From contig OMXV01000005.1 of the NCBI GenBank assembly GCA_900315075.1, positions 1 through 64,000 on the forward strand: a stretch of 64,000 nt of DNA, given 5' to 3'. Both the position numbers and the translations under genes were made by a program. This DNA is from an uncultured Prevotellaceae bacterium. Lineage in GTDB: Bacteria; Bacteroidota; Bacteroidia; Bacteroidales; Bacteroidaceae. Positions 27,014 through 37,518 of the stretch are shown piece by piece (within the stretch, counting starts at the first letter, position 1; every line of letters starts with the position of its first letter). The notes below the pieces were generated by a model that was not told the DNA's origin, searched no databases, and saw only the letters and a program-made list of their open reading frames with translations.

Positions 27014-27034
27014 GGCAAATTTGCCGCAAAGTTA
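27014..27034 (-). promoter_or_regulatory. purU -7 box next to a 12-bp palindrome
   Basis: On the minus strand TAACTTTG (27027-27034) fits the -7 box. Directly downstream is the perfect palindrome GGCAAATTTGCC (27014-27025), placed about where transcription would start. It could be an operator. Confidence 0.4.
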
Positions 27035-27108
27035 CAAACTTTCCCCCACTTTTGGCTCATATTGACAATAAAAAACGAAAAAAGGTGGAAAAAAGTATTT
27101 CCAAAAAC

Positions 27109-27139
27109 TTTGTAGAGAGAATAATTATTTGTACTTTTA
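27109..27139 (+). promoter_or_regulatory. Promoter of the LRR surface-protein gene
   Basis: TTTG (27109-27112), 19 bases, then TACTTTTA (27132-27139), one base off the TAnnTTTG consensus. Transcription would begin about 30 bases before the ATG at 27176. Confidence 0.6.
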
Positions 27140-27175
27140 CCGCAAATTTTAAATGAATAGCAAGATTTCGAGCTA

Positions 27176-28945
27176 ATGAAGCGACTTTTATTTACTATGA
27201 TAGTATTGATGGTATGTGTCTTAGGAAAGGCGCAAGATACTATTATTGTTTCGCTCGACCTACCTGGTTCATTGGAAACAACAATCGCACAAATCGATGA
27301 AAATGCCAAATATAACACTGCTTCGTTAAAGGTGCAAGGGCCACTCAATGGCCAGGATATGATGTTCATCCGCGAAATGTGCGGAGTCCTGGGTCTGAAT
27401 ACAAAGACGCAGGGGGTTCTCTCTGTGCTTGACCTCGCCGATGCAGAGATTATGCCTTCCGACGAACCATATATGTCGGTATATGGTATCGATTATACGT
27501 CACATGTCAATGAGTTTGGCCCATTCTTCCTCTATAATTGTGATAATCTCACCGAACTGACATTGCCACAAGGCATTAGCGTCATAGATACTATGGCATT
27601 TGCGGGATGTTCCAATCTGAAGGAACTGGAACTGCCCGGGACACTTCACGAGATTGGAATGGGCGCATTTATCAATTGTAATAAGATTCAGCGACTTATT
27701 GTTCCTGATGGTGTTACTGAATTGGGTATAGGGGCTTTCCAGCGGATGGAGGCTTTAGAGGAACTGACATTGGGAAATGGTATTTCAGAGATAGAAAATT
27801 CTATTGTTGTGATGGATAACTCTCTGCGTATCATTAATTTAGGATTTAGATTCCTGACGTTCAATCCTGTGGTATTCTATAATACACCGACTCTTGAACA
27901 ACTCAATGTCGATGAAAATAATCCTTACTATGTGTCGGTTGATGGGGTGCTTTTCTCAAGTAGCCTTGACACATTGGTCACTTATCCGCCTGCATACCCA
28001 GCTGAGCATTATGTGATACCCGAGGACGTGCATACATTGGCGCCCTATTCTTTCTACAATGCTTCGTTATTACAATCTGTTGACCTGGCGGCAGTCAATG
28101 TCGTTGATACCATGGCCTTTTTTCAGTGTACAGCATTGGAGAATGTGACTGGTGGTGAGGCACTCACCACAATTAGATTCGGAGCCTTTGGCGTTATTAT
28201 GGGCGAGGAACCTGCCCTGGCTGCTTTTCATCTTCCGGCTTCGCTCAGCAATCTTGATGGTGGTGCCTTCTATGGTAATTATATGATATCTCCCGATATC
28301 GATTCTGATAATCCATATTACACCACCGATGAAAATGGGTTGTTATATACAAAGGATTTCACAAAATTATGTTTTGTGCCAGGTCTGACTGAAAGCTTCT
28401 CTTTGCCCGAGACGGTTACTACCATAGGAGAATATGCCTTTACAGGGACATTGGCTCTTCCCGAGATATATCTCCCTGACCATGTGACGACAATCTGTGA
28501 CGGTGCTTTTGCCTTTGCCCTTGGTACAGAAGTCATCGTCTTAGGTAATAATATAAATAAGGTGGGAACGCAGGTGATAGACTATTGTGTGTCGTTGAAA
28601 GACCTCTATCTTTTTACCCAGGATATTCCTGATGATAACCTTGCGGAGTATTCCTTCCTTGACGAAAGCGGAACTACTATGGAGCAGTGTGTTCTCCACG
28701 TGATGCCAGGTCGAACAGAGACCTATTTGATGAAAAAAGGTTTCTATTCAGAAGGATATGAAATGTTTTTCTTTGCCGACATCGCAGAGATCGACAGTCC
28801 AGATAAAATTAGACAAGTCGTGACACAACAGCAAATGAAAATCCCTGCCTATTATGGCATCGACGGCACTCGCCGCCAGAAGTTACAAAAAGGCTTGAAT
28901 ATCATTTCATTACCAGAAGGGAATATTAAGTTAGGAGTTAGATAG
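27176..28945 (+). CDS. Secreted BspA-like leucine-rich-repeat protein
   Basis: 589 residues with a signal peptide (1-19). From about residue 110 to 510 there are LRR_5 (Treponema/BspA-type) repeats, e.g. FAGCSNLKELELPGTLHEIGMGAF and LTLPQGISVIDTMAF, each about 23 residues and often with the pattern I..GAF..C..L..L.LP. Such proteins are surface adhesins or matrix-binding proteins. The C-terminus (YYGIDGTRRQKLQKGLNIISLPEGNIK) is the short sorting-tail type seen in Bacteroidales, but the final LGVR and stop derive from a TTAGGAGTTAGATAG repeat phrase, suggesting the native end was overwritten. Stands alone downstream of its own promoter. Confidence 0.88.
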   Translation: MKRLLFTMIVLMVCVLGKAQDTIIVSLDLPGSLETTIAQIDENAKYNTASLKVQGPLNGQDMMFIREMCGVLGLNTKTQGVLSVLDLADAEIMPSDEPYMSVYGIDYTSHVNEFGPFFLYNCDNLTELTLPQGISVIDTMAFAGCSNLKELELPGTLHEIGMGAFINCNKIQRLIVPDGVTELGIGAFQRMEALEELTLGNGISEIENSIVVMDNSLRIINLGFRFLTFNPVVFYNTPTLEQLNVDENNPYYVSVDGVLFSSSLDTLVTYPPAYPAEHYVIPEDVHTLAPYSFYNASLLQSVDLAAVNVVDTMAFFQCTALENVTGGEALTTIRFGAFGVIMGEEPALAAFHLPASLSNLDGGAFYGNYMISPDIDSDNPYYTTDENGLLYTKDFTKLCFVPGLTESFSLPETVTTIGEYAFTGTLALPEIYLPDHVTTICDGAFAFALGTEVIVLGNNINKVGTQVIDYCVSLKDLYLFTQDIPDDNLAEYSFLDESGTTMEQCVLHVMPGRTETYLMKKGFYSEGYEMFFFADIAEIDSPDKIRQVVTQQQMKIPAYYGIDGTRRQKLQKGLNIISLPEGNIKLGVR

Positions 28946-29018
28946 TTATAAGTTAGGGTGTCCTCCTTTTCCGCAAAACTATTGCGGTTTTAACCCTCAA
29001 ATCTCAAATTATAATAAT

Positions 29019-29681
29019 ATGTCCATCGATCGTAATACACATCTTACAGACCAACAAGAGAAACAGCTCGCTGAGCGCATTCAGAATGGTGATGCCGAGG
29101 CTATGAATCAACTTGTCAGTGCCAATCTTAATTTTGTAGCGCACATCGCCAAAAACTATGTTGGGCAAGGCGTTGATTTCGACGACCTCGTTAGTGAGGG
29201 CAACATAGGCATGATTCGTGCGGCGGCACATTTCAAATCCGACTATGGTCATCGATTTGTTACTTTCGCAGCACCGTCGATACGGCAAGCCATGGAGAAA
29301 GCCATCCGTCAGCAGGCAGGACTTTACAAAGTGCCTGAAAACGTCCAAAATGAAAAGGGTAGGGTGGTCTCTGTCGAGGCTCCTATCCCTGCAGGAAGTC
29401 AGAACAACTATAATCTTTTGCATATAGTAGAAAATAAAAATGCGCAATTGGCAGATGAGGAATTATTGACAAAGGACGGCTTGGATAATATTGGGGATAT
29501 TATCGCCGTGCTCAACGACCGTGAACGGCAGGTTGTCTCGCTTGTCTATGGTATAGGTTCCGACAAACACACTATGGCAGAGGCCGGTATAATTTTGAAC
29601 CTTAAACGTGAACGGGTGCGGCAAATACGCGATAAAGCTCTACGCAAACTGCGCAAAAACAAAAATGAATTCTTGAAATAA
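29019..29681 (+). CDS. Alternative sigma-70 family factor
   Basis: 220 residues. Region 2 is clear (LVSANLNFVAHIAKNYVGQGVDFDDLVSEGNIGM, about 33-66) and region 4 contains a helix-turn-helix (LNDRERQVVSLVYGIG ... RERVRQIRDKAL). Region 1.1 is absent and region 3 is short. Where the primary sigma of the phylum has a YAVWWIRQ-type stretch for strand melting, this protein has FAAPSIRQ, so both tryptophans are lost. It therefore is not the housekeeping sigma. It sits directly upstream of groS-groL but is separated from them by a strong terminator; a stress role is a guess from position. Confidence 0.85.
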   Translation: MSIDRNTHLTDQQEKQLAERIQNGDAEAMNQLVSANLNFVAHIAKNYVGQGVDFDDLVSEGNIGMIRAAAHFKSDYGHRFVTFAAPSIRQAMEKAIRQQAGLYKVPENVQNEKGRVVSVEAPIPAGSQNNYNLLHIVENKNAQLADEELLTKDGLDNIGDIIAVLNDRERQVVSLVYGIGSDKHTMAEAGIILNLKRERVRQIRDKALRKLRKNKNEFLK

Positions 29682-29682
29682 C

Positions 29683-29742
29683 TGTCAGTAACTGACATTT
29701 TGTGTGCCAAAATCACTGTCCCGGTGATTTTGGCACACTTTT
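29683..29742 (+). terminator. Two consecutive hairpins after the sigma factor
   Basis: First TGTCAG-taa-CTGACA followed by TTTT (29683-29701), then a 15-bp perfect stem (29702-29716 with 29724-29738, arm GTGTGCCAAAATCAC) followed by TTTTC. This is a strong terminator separating the sigma gene from groS. Confidence 0.9.
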
Positions 29743-29790
29743 CGCTATTACCAAACACAGAAGAATATAAACTTAAAAAACAGTAAAATT

Positions 29791-30060
29791 ATGAACATTC
29801 AACCATTAGCAGACCGTGTGTTGGTATTGCCAGCACCAGCAGAAGAGAAAGTAGGAGGTATTATCATTCCTGACACAGCAAAAGAGAAACCATTGCAGGG
29901 AAAAGTTGTCGCAGTGGGAAAAGGTACGAAGGACGAAGAGATGGTGCTCGCAGTTGATGACACTGTGCTCTATGGCAAATATGCCGGTACTGAGGTGCAA
30001 CTTGAGGGTGAGAAATATCTCATCATGCGTCAGAGTGATATTCTTGCTATTATTAAGTAG
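29791..30060 (+). CDS. groS: Co-chaperonin GroES
   Basis: 89 residues; the lid of the GroEL folding chamber. The family pattern is intact: [16 protein letters not shown], the mobile loop [17 protein letters not shown] with the GroEL-binding IIIP, and the C-terminal [13 protein letters not shown]. It is followed 177 bases later by groL; the gap contains AAGTTTGTAAGTTTG phrases and a small hairpin. Confidence 0.98.
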   Translation: MNIQPLADRVLVLPAPAEEKVGGIIIPDTAKEKPLQGKVVAVGKGTKDEEMVLAVDDTVLYGKYAGTEVQLEGEKYLIMRQSDILAIIK

Positions 30061-30195
30061 GTTTGTAAGTTTGAAGTTTGTAAGTTTGAAAGCTTATGAG
30101 TTTATGAACATATGAATTTCAAATTTGTCAAAACGGATAAACCAAGCGATATATCACGATATTTCAGAAGTAAGTTAATAATATTTTTTAAATAG

Positions 30196-31869
<1,674 letters not shown>

Positions 31870-31888
31870 TTTTGACAACTCTATATAT

Positions 31889-31936
31889 CAAAATGAGGGT
31901 TAGATTATTTCTAATCCTCATTTTGTTGTATTTTTG
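31889..31936 (+). terminator. groL terminator
   Basis: A 15-bp stem with one G-T pair (31889-31903 with 31911-31925, arm CAAAATGAGG), 7-nt loop, followed by a T-rich tract. Confidence 0.9.
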
Positions 31937-31968
31937 TCGGATTATATGTTACTTTTTTCTGATTTTTC

Positions 31969-31999
31969 TTTGGGAATATAAATAAACTCATTACCTTTG
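31969..31999 (+). promoter_or_regulatory. Consensus promoter without a following protein gene
   Basis: TTTG (31969-31972), exactly 19 bases, then TACCTTTG (31992-31999). This is a perfect fit to the Bacteroidota consensus. Transcription should start near 32005. The next gene begins almost 290 bases away, behind a terminator. Confidence 0.8.
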
Positions 32000-32004
32000 C
32001 ACCC

Positions 32005-32146
32005 AAATGTAAAACTTTGCATACGGGCATTATGATGCCCATTGGTACAAGGTAAATAATTTTTTTTTGATTTGTTTTAGTAGATTAGTTTTTAAGTAGT
32101 TTGTTTTTTGAAAATCGGTTGTCGGGAGACATCCGATTTTTTTTGT
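32005..32146 (+). ncRNA. Candidate small RNA, about 140 nt
   Basis: Bounded by the consensus promoter and an intrinsic terminator. A first hairpin GGGCAT-tatg-ATGCCC is at 32025-32040. A T-rich, weakly structured middle follows. The end is a 12-bp stem with one mismatch and a GGGA tetraloop (32111-32140) running into eight T residues. No reading frame of useful length lies inside. It could instead be an attenuated leader of rhaB, but a separate -7 box for rhaB follows. Confidence 0.5.
32111..32144 (+). terminator. Terminator of the candidate small RNA
   Basis: AAAATCGG (32111-32118) pairs with CCGATTTT (32133-32140), then a T-T mismatch and TGTC/GACA around a GGGA loop; eight T residues span 32137-32144. 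Confidence 0.85.
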
Positions 32147-32189
32147 GCCTATTTTTCGGGGAATCTAAGATTTTTATCAAAAAAATCAT

Positions 32190-32197
32190 TATCTTTG
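32190..32197 (+). promoter_or_regulatory. -7 box of rhaB
   Basis: TATCTTTG matches the -7 consensus, about 90 bases before the rhaB ATG. The -33 region is poorly conserved, as expected for an activator-dependent sugar promoter. Confidence 0.45.
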
Positions 32198-32290
32198 CAC
32201 ATTGGATGAAAGGATGTGGACTTAGAGGAACTTCATAACCTCACAATCTTACAAACTCATAACCTCACAAACTCAAAAACTTAAAAACCA

Positions 32291-33763
32291 ATGACTAAAC
32301 AAAACTATTTCTTTGCCGTTGACTTAGGTGCTACAAGTGGTAGAACCATTGTGGGCACTTTAGGGAACGAAAAGATAGAATTGGAAGAACTGACAAGGTT
32401 CGACAATCTTATTATTCAAACCGGCGGACATTTCTATTGGGACATCTATGCACTTTACAATGAAATCATCAAGGGACTCAAACTGGTAGCTCAACGCAAC
32501 CTGTTCATCTCATCGATTGGCATCGATACATGGGGGGTTGATTTTGTGTGCATTGGTGATGATGGTGCCATCTTGCGTAATCCATTGTCATATCGTGACC
32601 CTCACACGTTTGGTGTGATGGAGCAATATTTCGCTGATTGTGTTGATAAAAAGCGGGTGTATGAAATAACTGGCATACAGTTCATGAATTTTAATTCGCT
32701 CTTCCAACTCTATGCGATGAAACTGAACGGCGACAGTGCCTTGAAACAAGCCAACAAAATCTTGTTTATACCCGACTGTCTAAGTTATATGCTCACAGGC
32801 AATAAGATTTGCGAATATACCATTGCCTCTACATCACAGTTCCTCGACCCTAAGACCAAAAAACTTGACGAGACGTTGCTTGCTGCCATGGGGCTGAACC
32901 GTGAGAAATTCGGTGAAATGATAGCACCCGCAACGGTCATAGGAACGTTGACCGAAGAGGTTCAAAAAATGACAGGGCTTGGTCCTATACCCGTGGTGGC
33001 CGTTGCTGGGCATGACACTGCCAGTGCCGTGGCTGCAGTGCCTGCTAAGAACGAGCGGTTTGCCTATCTCAGCAGTGGCACTTGGAGTCTTATGGGTATC
33101 GAAACCCAAGATGCTGTCATCAATGACAAAAGCTATGAGTATAATTTCACCAACGAGGGTGGTGTTGAAGGCACTACTCGCTTCCTAAAGAATATTTGTG
33201 GCATGTGGCTCTATGAGCGTTGTCGTAAGGAATGGAAGGATGCCCCGAAGTCACATGCAGAGTTGCAGGCTGAGGCTATGAAAGTAGTGCCGTTCCAGAG
33301 TCTTATTAACCCCGACGACAAAATGTTTGCTAATCCTCCTTCCATGGTGGATGCAATACAGGAATACTGTCGTATGACAGGACAGAAAGTGCCACAAGGA
33401 TATGCTGAGATATGCCGTTGTATTTTCGATAGTTTGGCATTGCGCTATCGACAGGTGTTTGAGTGGCTTAGAGAGTTTGCCGACTTCTCTATCGACACCC
33501 TACATATCATCGGTGGTGGCTCACTCAACGAATATCTCGACCAATTTACGGCGAATTCCACTGGCGTAGAGGTGCTGGCAGGTCCTCAGGAAGGCACTGC
33601 CATTGGTAATATCATGCTACAGGCAAAGGCATGTGGGGCAGTGACCGACATTTGGGAGATGCGCCGCATCATCGCAAATAGCATCTCGCTCAAGAGATTC
33701 CTTCCTCAAGATACCGATATCTGGCAACAGGCCTATCAGAAATTCTTAGAAATCACCAAATAG
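32291..33763 (+). CDS. rhaB: L-rhamnulokinase
   Basis: FGGY-family sugar kinase, 490 residues, phosphorylating L-rhamnulose. N-terminal phosphate-binding loop VDLGATSGRTIVG (about 10-22), GIDTWGVDFV (about 77-86), and the C-terminal adenosine-site loop IIGGGSLNEYLDQ. It is first in rhaB-rhaA-transporter; spacing is 62 bases to rhaA. Rhamnose would come from pectin or surface glycans. Confidence 0.94.
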   Translation: MTKQNYFFAVDLGATSGRTIVGTLGNEKIELEELTRFDNLIIQTGGHFYWDIYALYNEIIKGLKLVAQRNLFISSIGIDTWGVDFVCIGDDGAILRNPLSYRDPHTFGVMEQYFADCVDKKRVYEITGIQFMNFNSLFQLYAMKLNGDSALKQANKILFIPDCLSYMLTGNKICEYTIASTSQFLDPKTKKLDETLLAAMGLNREKFGEMIAPATVIGTLTEEVQKMTGLGPIPVVAVAGHDTASAVAAVPAKNERFAYLSSGTWSLMGIETQDAVINDKSYEYNFTNEGGVEGTTRFLKNICGMWLYERCRKEWKDAPKSHAELQAEAMKVVPFQSLINPDDKMFANPPSMVDAIQEYCRMTGQKVPQGYAEICRCIFDSLALRYRQVFEWLREFADFSIDTLHIIGGGSLNEYLDQFTANSTGVEVLAGPQEGTAIGNIMLQAKACGAVTDIWEMRRIIANSISLKRFLPQDTDIWQQAYQKFLEITK

Positions 33764-33825
33764 ATTTGATTATCAGATTGTTCCGATTATTCCTATCAAT
33801 AACCTTATAAAAACAAATCACTAAA

Positions 33826-35076
33826 ATGAAATCAGACATTATCGAAAAAGCATACGCCATTGCCAAAGAGCGCTATGCTGCAATTGGAGTTGACACTGAC
33901 AAAGCTATCGAAATTCTCGAGAAAGTTCCTATCTCGCTGCATTGCTGGCAGACTGACGACGTGGTGGGCTTCGAGCGTAATGAGGCTCTCTCTGGAGGCA
34001 TCCAGACCACAGGCAATTATCCTGGTCGGGCAAGAAATATTGACGAGGTGCGTCAGGATATCTCTTTCGCTAAATCTCTTCTTGCTGGTAACCATCGTCT
34101 CAACCTGCATGAAATCTACGGTGAGTTTGGTGGTGAGTTTGTCGATCGTGACCAGGTAGAAATCAAACATTTCCAGGGATGGATAGACTGGGCTAAGGAG
34201 CAAGGGCTCAAGCTCGATTTCAATTCCACCTCGTTCTCACATCCGAAGAGTGGCAGTCTTTCTCTCTCCAATCCCGACAAGGGTATTCGTGACTTCTGGA
34301 TTGAGCATACCAAGCGTTGTCGTCGCATTGCCGATGCTATGGGAAAGGCACAAGGCGATCCCTGTATTATGAACATCTGGGTGCACGATGGTAGCAAGGA
34401 CCTCACTGTGGAGCGCAAGCGCTATCGTGAAATCTTCGCACAGGCCCTTGACGAGATTCTCGCAGAGGAACTGCCTGGTATGAAGACCTGTCTGGAGGCA
34501 AAACTCTTTGGTATCGGTCTCGAAAGCTATACTGTTGGGTCGCATGATTTTGTGGCTGGCTATTGTGCCACTCGCAAACTGATGTACACCCTCGATACTG
34601 GTCACTACGAGCAAACAGAGAATGTGAGTGACATGGTGGCATCATTGTTGCTCTTTGTGCCCGAATTGATGTTGCATGTCAGTCGCCCCATCAGATGGGA
34701 CAGCGACCATGTTACCATCATGAACGACCAAACTCTCGACCTCTTCAAGGAAATCGTACGTGCCGACGCACTCGACCGCTCACACATTGGTCTCGATTAT
34801 TTCGATGCCAGCATCAATCGTATTGGTGCTTATCTTGTAGGTGTCCGTGCCACACAGAAATGTATTCTCCAGGCATTGCTCGAGCCATTGGCAACACTGC
34901 GCCAGTATGAGGACAATGGTCAGAATTTCGAGCGTCTCGCACTTTTGGAGGAGGCCAAGTCGCTGCCATTCGGTGCTGTGTTCGACTATTTCAACCTCAA
35001 GAATGATGTACCTGTAGGCCAGGAATACATCCCTGCCGTGCAGCAATATGAGCGTGATGTCACATCGAAGAGGTAA
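33826..35076 (+). CDS. rhaA: L-rhamnose isomerase
   Basis: Converts L-rhamnose to L-rhamnulose; metal-dependent barrel of 416 residues, the usual length. Matches include VPISLHCWQTDDVVGFE, GGIQTTGNYPGRA, NSTSFSHPKSG and NIWVHDGSKD, which contain the conserved metal ligands. Second gene of the rha operon, with 27 bases before the transporter. Confidence 0.96.
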   Translation: MKSDIIEKAYAIAKERYAAIGVDTDKAIEILEKVPISLHCWQTDDVVGFERNEALSGGIQTTGNYPGRARNIDEVRQDISFAKSLLAGNHRLNLHEIYGEFGGEFVDRDQVEIKHFQGWIDWAKEQGLKLDFNSTSFSHPKSGSLSLSNPDKGIRDFWIEHTKRCRRIADAMGKAQGDPCIMNIWVHDGSKDLTVERKRYREIFAQALDEILAEELPGMKTCLEAKLFGIGLESYTVGSHDFVAGYCATRKLMYTLDTGHYEQTENVSDMVASLLLFVPELMLHVSRPIRWDSDHVTIMNDQTLDLFKEIVRADALDRSHIGLDYFDASINRIGAYLVGVRATQKCILQALLEPLATLRQYEDNGQNFERLALLEEAKSLPFGAVFDYFNLKNDVPVGQEYIPAVQQYERDVTSKR

Positions 35077-35103
35077 GAACACAATTGTAATTTAATTTAG
35101 GTT

Positions 35104-36450
35104 ATGGCAAAAGAAAAAGGAAGTTTGAGAAGCACTATAGCCGTGTCTCTCACCAATTATCTCGACGCAGGCGCCATCGTGGCGGGTGCAGGTGGACTCA
35201 GATTGTGGCAAGATTATCTCGGATTGTCCAATATGACCTTGGCATTGATGAATTTTATTAGTGCTAATGCGGTTGGTGCTGCCATAGGTGCCATCATAGG
35301 AGGAATTCTGGCTGATAAGTACGGGAGAAAGTTTATCTATACTTACAATCTGTTAGTATACATGCTGGGGGTGGCACTAATTATTTGCAGTGTCAATTTA
35401 CCCATGCTGCTCTGCGGATTTCTCGTTACGGGAATCTCCGTGGGTGTCGGCGTACCTGCCTCATGGACTTATATTTCTGAAAGTTCAGAGGTGAATAATC
35501 GTGGACGTAATATCTGTATTTCACAGATGTCTTGGGCATTTGGACCAGCAGTCATCCTGCTACTTGGAATGCTCTTAGCCCCCGATGGTTTTCTCTTTGG
35601 GTGGGTGAAAAGTGTTGCCCACGCCTTTGGTGGGGAATCTATGCCCACCAATTCCCTAAATGTGTTCAGTTCGAGAATAGTATTCTTAACTCTTTTTGTC
35701 GTTGCGTTCATTGCATGGAATTTGCAGCGCAGACTAGATGAGAGCAGTGAGTGGAAGACTGCCAAAGCCTGTAACGAAAAGAGTGAGAATACAGGTTTGT
35801 TCCATGCTATCAGGGTACTATTCTCCAACAAAATCGCTGTGCGTACTGTTATTTTCTTGGCGACTATCTATCTTACATGGAACTTGGTAGCTTCCGTTAT
35901 GGGTTTTTTCCAACAGTATATCTATGAAACGCTAGGGGGGGTGAGTAATGAGCAATCCAACTGGATGACTTGTATTCAGTGGATTATTGTAGCGGGTGTG
36001 ACTTTCATTTATTCATTTTTTATTGATAAAATTAGTCATAAGCTTATTTACACTATTGGACTTTTAGTTGCGATTTCCGCATGGGTACTGATAGTTACCA
36101 TAGGAATTAATGGGAAGACAGTTTTATGGGCTTTTGCTGTTCTTTGGGGCATTCAAGGTGGCCTTTCTGTTCAAATCTTCTATGCCCTATGGGGTTCAGA
36201 ACTTTTTCCAGCTAAATTTCGAGCTGGAGCCCAAGGTCTTGCATTCTTCATTGTCCGTGGATTATCAGGCATTTGGGGATTTGTATACACCTTTATTTCT
36301 GGGGATAGTCCCGAGGGCTTCACCATTGCTGCTTACTGCATGATAGCCCTGCTTCTTATCTCACTCATTGTGGGATTCATCGGTTGCCCCAACACCCGAG
36401 GTCGCTCCCTCGACAGCATCGCCAAAGAGCGTTACGGCGAAAATTATTAA
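35104..36450 (+). CDS. Major facilitator sugar transporter, probably for rhamnose
   Basis: 448 residues with about 12 membrane helices. Sugar-porter family marks: GGILADKYGRKF (motif A after helix 2, about 61-72), PASWTYISESSEVNNRGR (motif after helix 4, about 119-136) and CPNTRGRSLD at the C-terminal end. Placement behind rhaB and rhaA makes L-rhamnose the likely substrate. It is a proton-coupled MFS sugar porter type rather than the ten-helix RhaT type. Confidence 0.85.
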   Translation: MAKEKGSLRSTIAVSLTNYLDAGAIVAGAGGLRLWQDYLGLSNMTLALMNFISANAVGAAIGAIIGGILADKYGRKFIYTYNLLVYMLGVALIICSVNLPMLLCGFLVTGISVGVGVPASWTYISESSEVNNRGRNICISQMSWAFGPAVILLLGMLLAPDGFLFGWVKSVAHAFGGESMPTNSLNVFSSRIVFLTLFVVAFIAWNLQRRLDESSEWKTAKACNEKSENTGLFHAIRVLFSNKIAVRTVIFLATIYLTWNLVASVMGFFQQYIYETLGGVSNEQSNWMTCIQWIIVAGVTFIYSFFIDKISHKLIYTIGLLVAISAWVLIVTIGINGKTVLWAFAVLWGIQGGLSVQIFYALWGSELFPAKFRAGAQGLAFFIVRGLSGIWGFVYTFISGDSPEGFTIAAYCMIALLLISLIVGFIGCPNTRGRSLDSIAKERYGENY

Positions 36451-36464
36451 AAACCATTGTTTTT

Positions 36465-36556
36465 ATAAAAAAGTCCACTCGAAATAGGTTTTTACATCTT
36501 TTTTGAGTGGACTTTCACAAAAAATCCGGAACCCTTTAAGTTCCGGATTTTTATTT
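36465..36556. terminator. Tandem bidirectional terminators between the transporter and rhaD
   Basis: Hairpin 1: AAAGTCCACTC (36470-36480) with GAGTGGACTTT (36505-36515). Hairpin 2: AAATCCGGAAC (36522-36532) with GTTCCGGATTT (36540-36550) followed by TT and T-rich sequence. Both have T tracts on both strands, so they can stop the transporter message and the convergent rhaD message. Confidence 0.9.
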
Positions 36557-36690
36557 TGACCGAAGTTTCTCAACGTCTTAGGTTATAGGGCTTTTGACTT
36601 AAGTCGATAGCTATTCTTTAGAATGAGATGCATCTCTCACCTCACAACCTGCAAGCGAAGCGACCTCAAAACCTTAAATTCTATCTTACC

Positions 36691-37500
36691 TTATTTCGGC
36701 AGATTAAAAGCTACACTCATCTCCTTCATTTGCTCTTGGCTCATACCCTCTGGCTCAAAGCCCATGCAGCGGGCATTGATATAGATTTTTGCACTTTTCG
36801 ACAACACGTCAATCTGGTCGAAGGCATCCATCACGTCAAGACCTTGCGCAAACACGCCATGCTTTTCCCATAGCACCACATCGTAGTCGTCGAGCTCTTT
36901 CAGAGTGGTATCGGCCAGCTCTACGCTGCCAGGAAGAGTGTAGGGGATGATGCCTAAGCCTAATGGGCAGAAGGCTTTTGTTTCAGGAATCATGCTCCAT
37001 AAAATGTTGGTCAGAACATCCTTCTCGAGGAATTGCCTGTTGTGGCTCATGGCCACCAACTCAATCGGGTGGGTGTGTACGGTGGCGGTATAGGGTGACC
37101 CTTTTTCCAGGAGATGGTTGTGAACGGTTAAATGTGAGGGTAGTTCACTGGTGGGCATCACAGGCTCATCTGCGATTATTACATAACTGGCACAGTCGTC
37201 GAGGATGCGGATGACGCTGCCGTTACTCATTGGCCAGCGAGCCAGGTCGCGCATACGTTTTCCGGTACCTTTGCAATAGAAGTAACAACCTTTCAACTGT
37301 GGAAGTGCCACGCCAATTTGTTTCACTTCACTGATAGCGGGGAGTGCACGGATTTCGTCGTCCACATACTTAGTGATGTTCACTGTGATGTTGCCACCGT
37401 TGCGCTCGGCCCATCCATTCTGCCACAAATAGCCGGCAACTTCGGCTATCTTCTCGATTACACCCCTTAGTGCGGGGCGGTTTTCCAAAATACTCTTCAT
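36691..37500 (-). CDS. rhaD: Rhamnulose-1-phosphate aldolase
   Basis: Zinc-dependent class II aldolase that splits rhamnulose-1-phosphate into DHAP and L-lactaldehyde. From the ATG at 37500 (MKSILENRPALRG) the protein has 269 residues, like E. coli RhaD (274). The zinc ligands are in TVHTHPIELVAMSH (His-x-His), and ERNGGNITVNI is the phosphate site; the acid residue is near WEKHGVFAQG. It converges on the rhaBA operon instead of being its last gene, and its promoter overlaps an 18-bp palindrome. Confidence 0.92.
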   Translation of the reverse strand: MKSILENRPALRGVIEKIAEVAGYLWQNGWAERNGGNITVNITKYVDDEIRALPAISEVKQIGVALPQLKGCYFYCKGTGKRMRDLARWPMSNGSVIRILDDCASYVIIADEPVMPTSELPSHLTVHNHLLEKGSPYTATVHTHPIELVAMSHNRQFLEKDVLTNILWSMIPETKAFCPLGLGIIPYTLPGSVELADTTLKELDDYDVVLWEKHGVFAQGLDVMDAFDQIDVLSKSAKIYINARCMGFEPEGMSQEQMKEMSVAFNLPK

Positions 37501-37518
37501 AGTCTTTAAATAGTTTAT

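Larger units (their letters stand above)
31870..32290. other. 421-base gap: groL terminator, orphan small-RNA locus, rhaB leader
   Basis: In order: the groL terminator (31889-31925), a full promoter (31969-31999), a likely small RNA ending in a second terminator (32005-32146), a -7 box for rhaB (32190-32197), and an ACCTCACAAACTC-type repeat leader (32238-32290). Confidence 0.7.

Noticed and set aside
27001-27369. Minus-strand frame across the purU/LRR gene gap
   Set aside because: It overlaps both promoters and the 5' end of the LRR gene, and has no family features.
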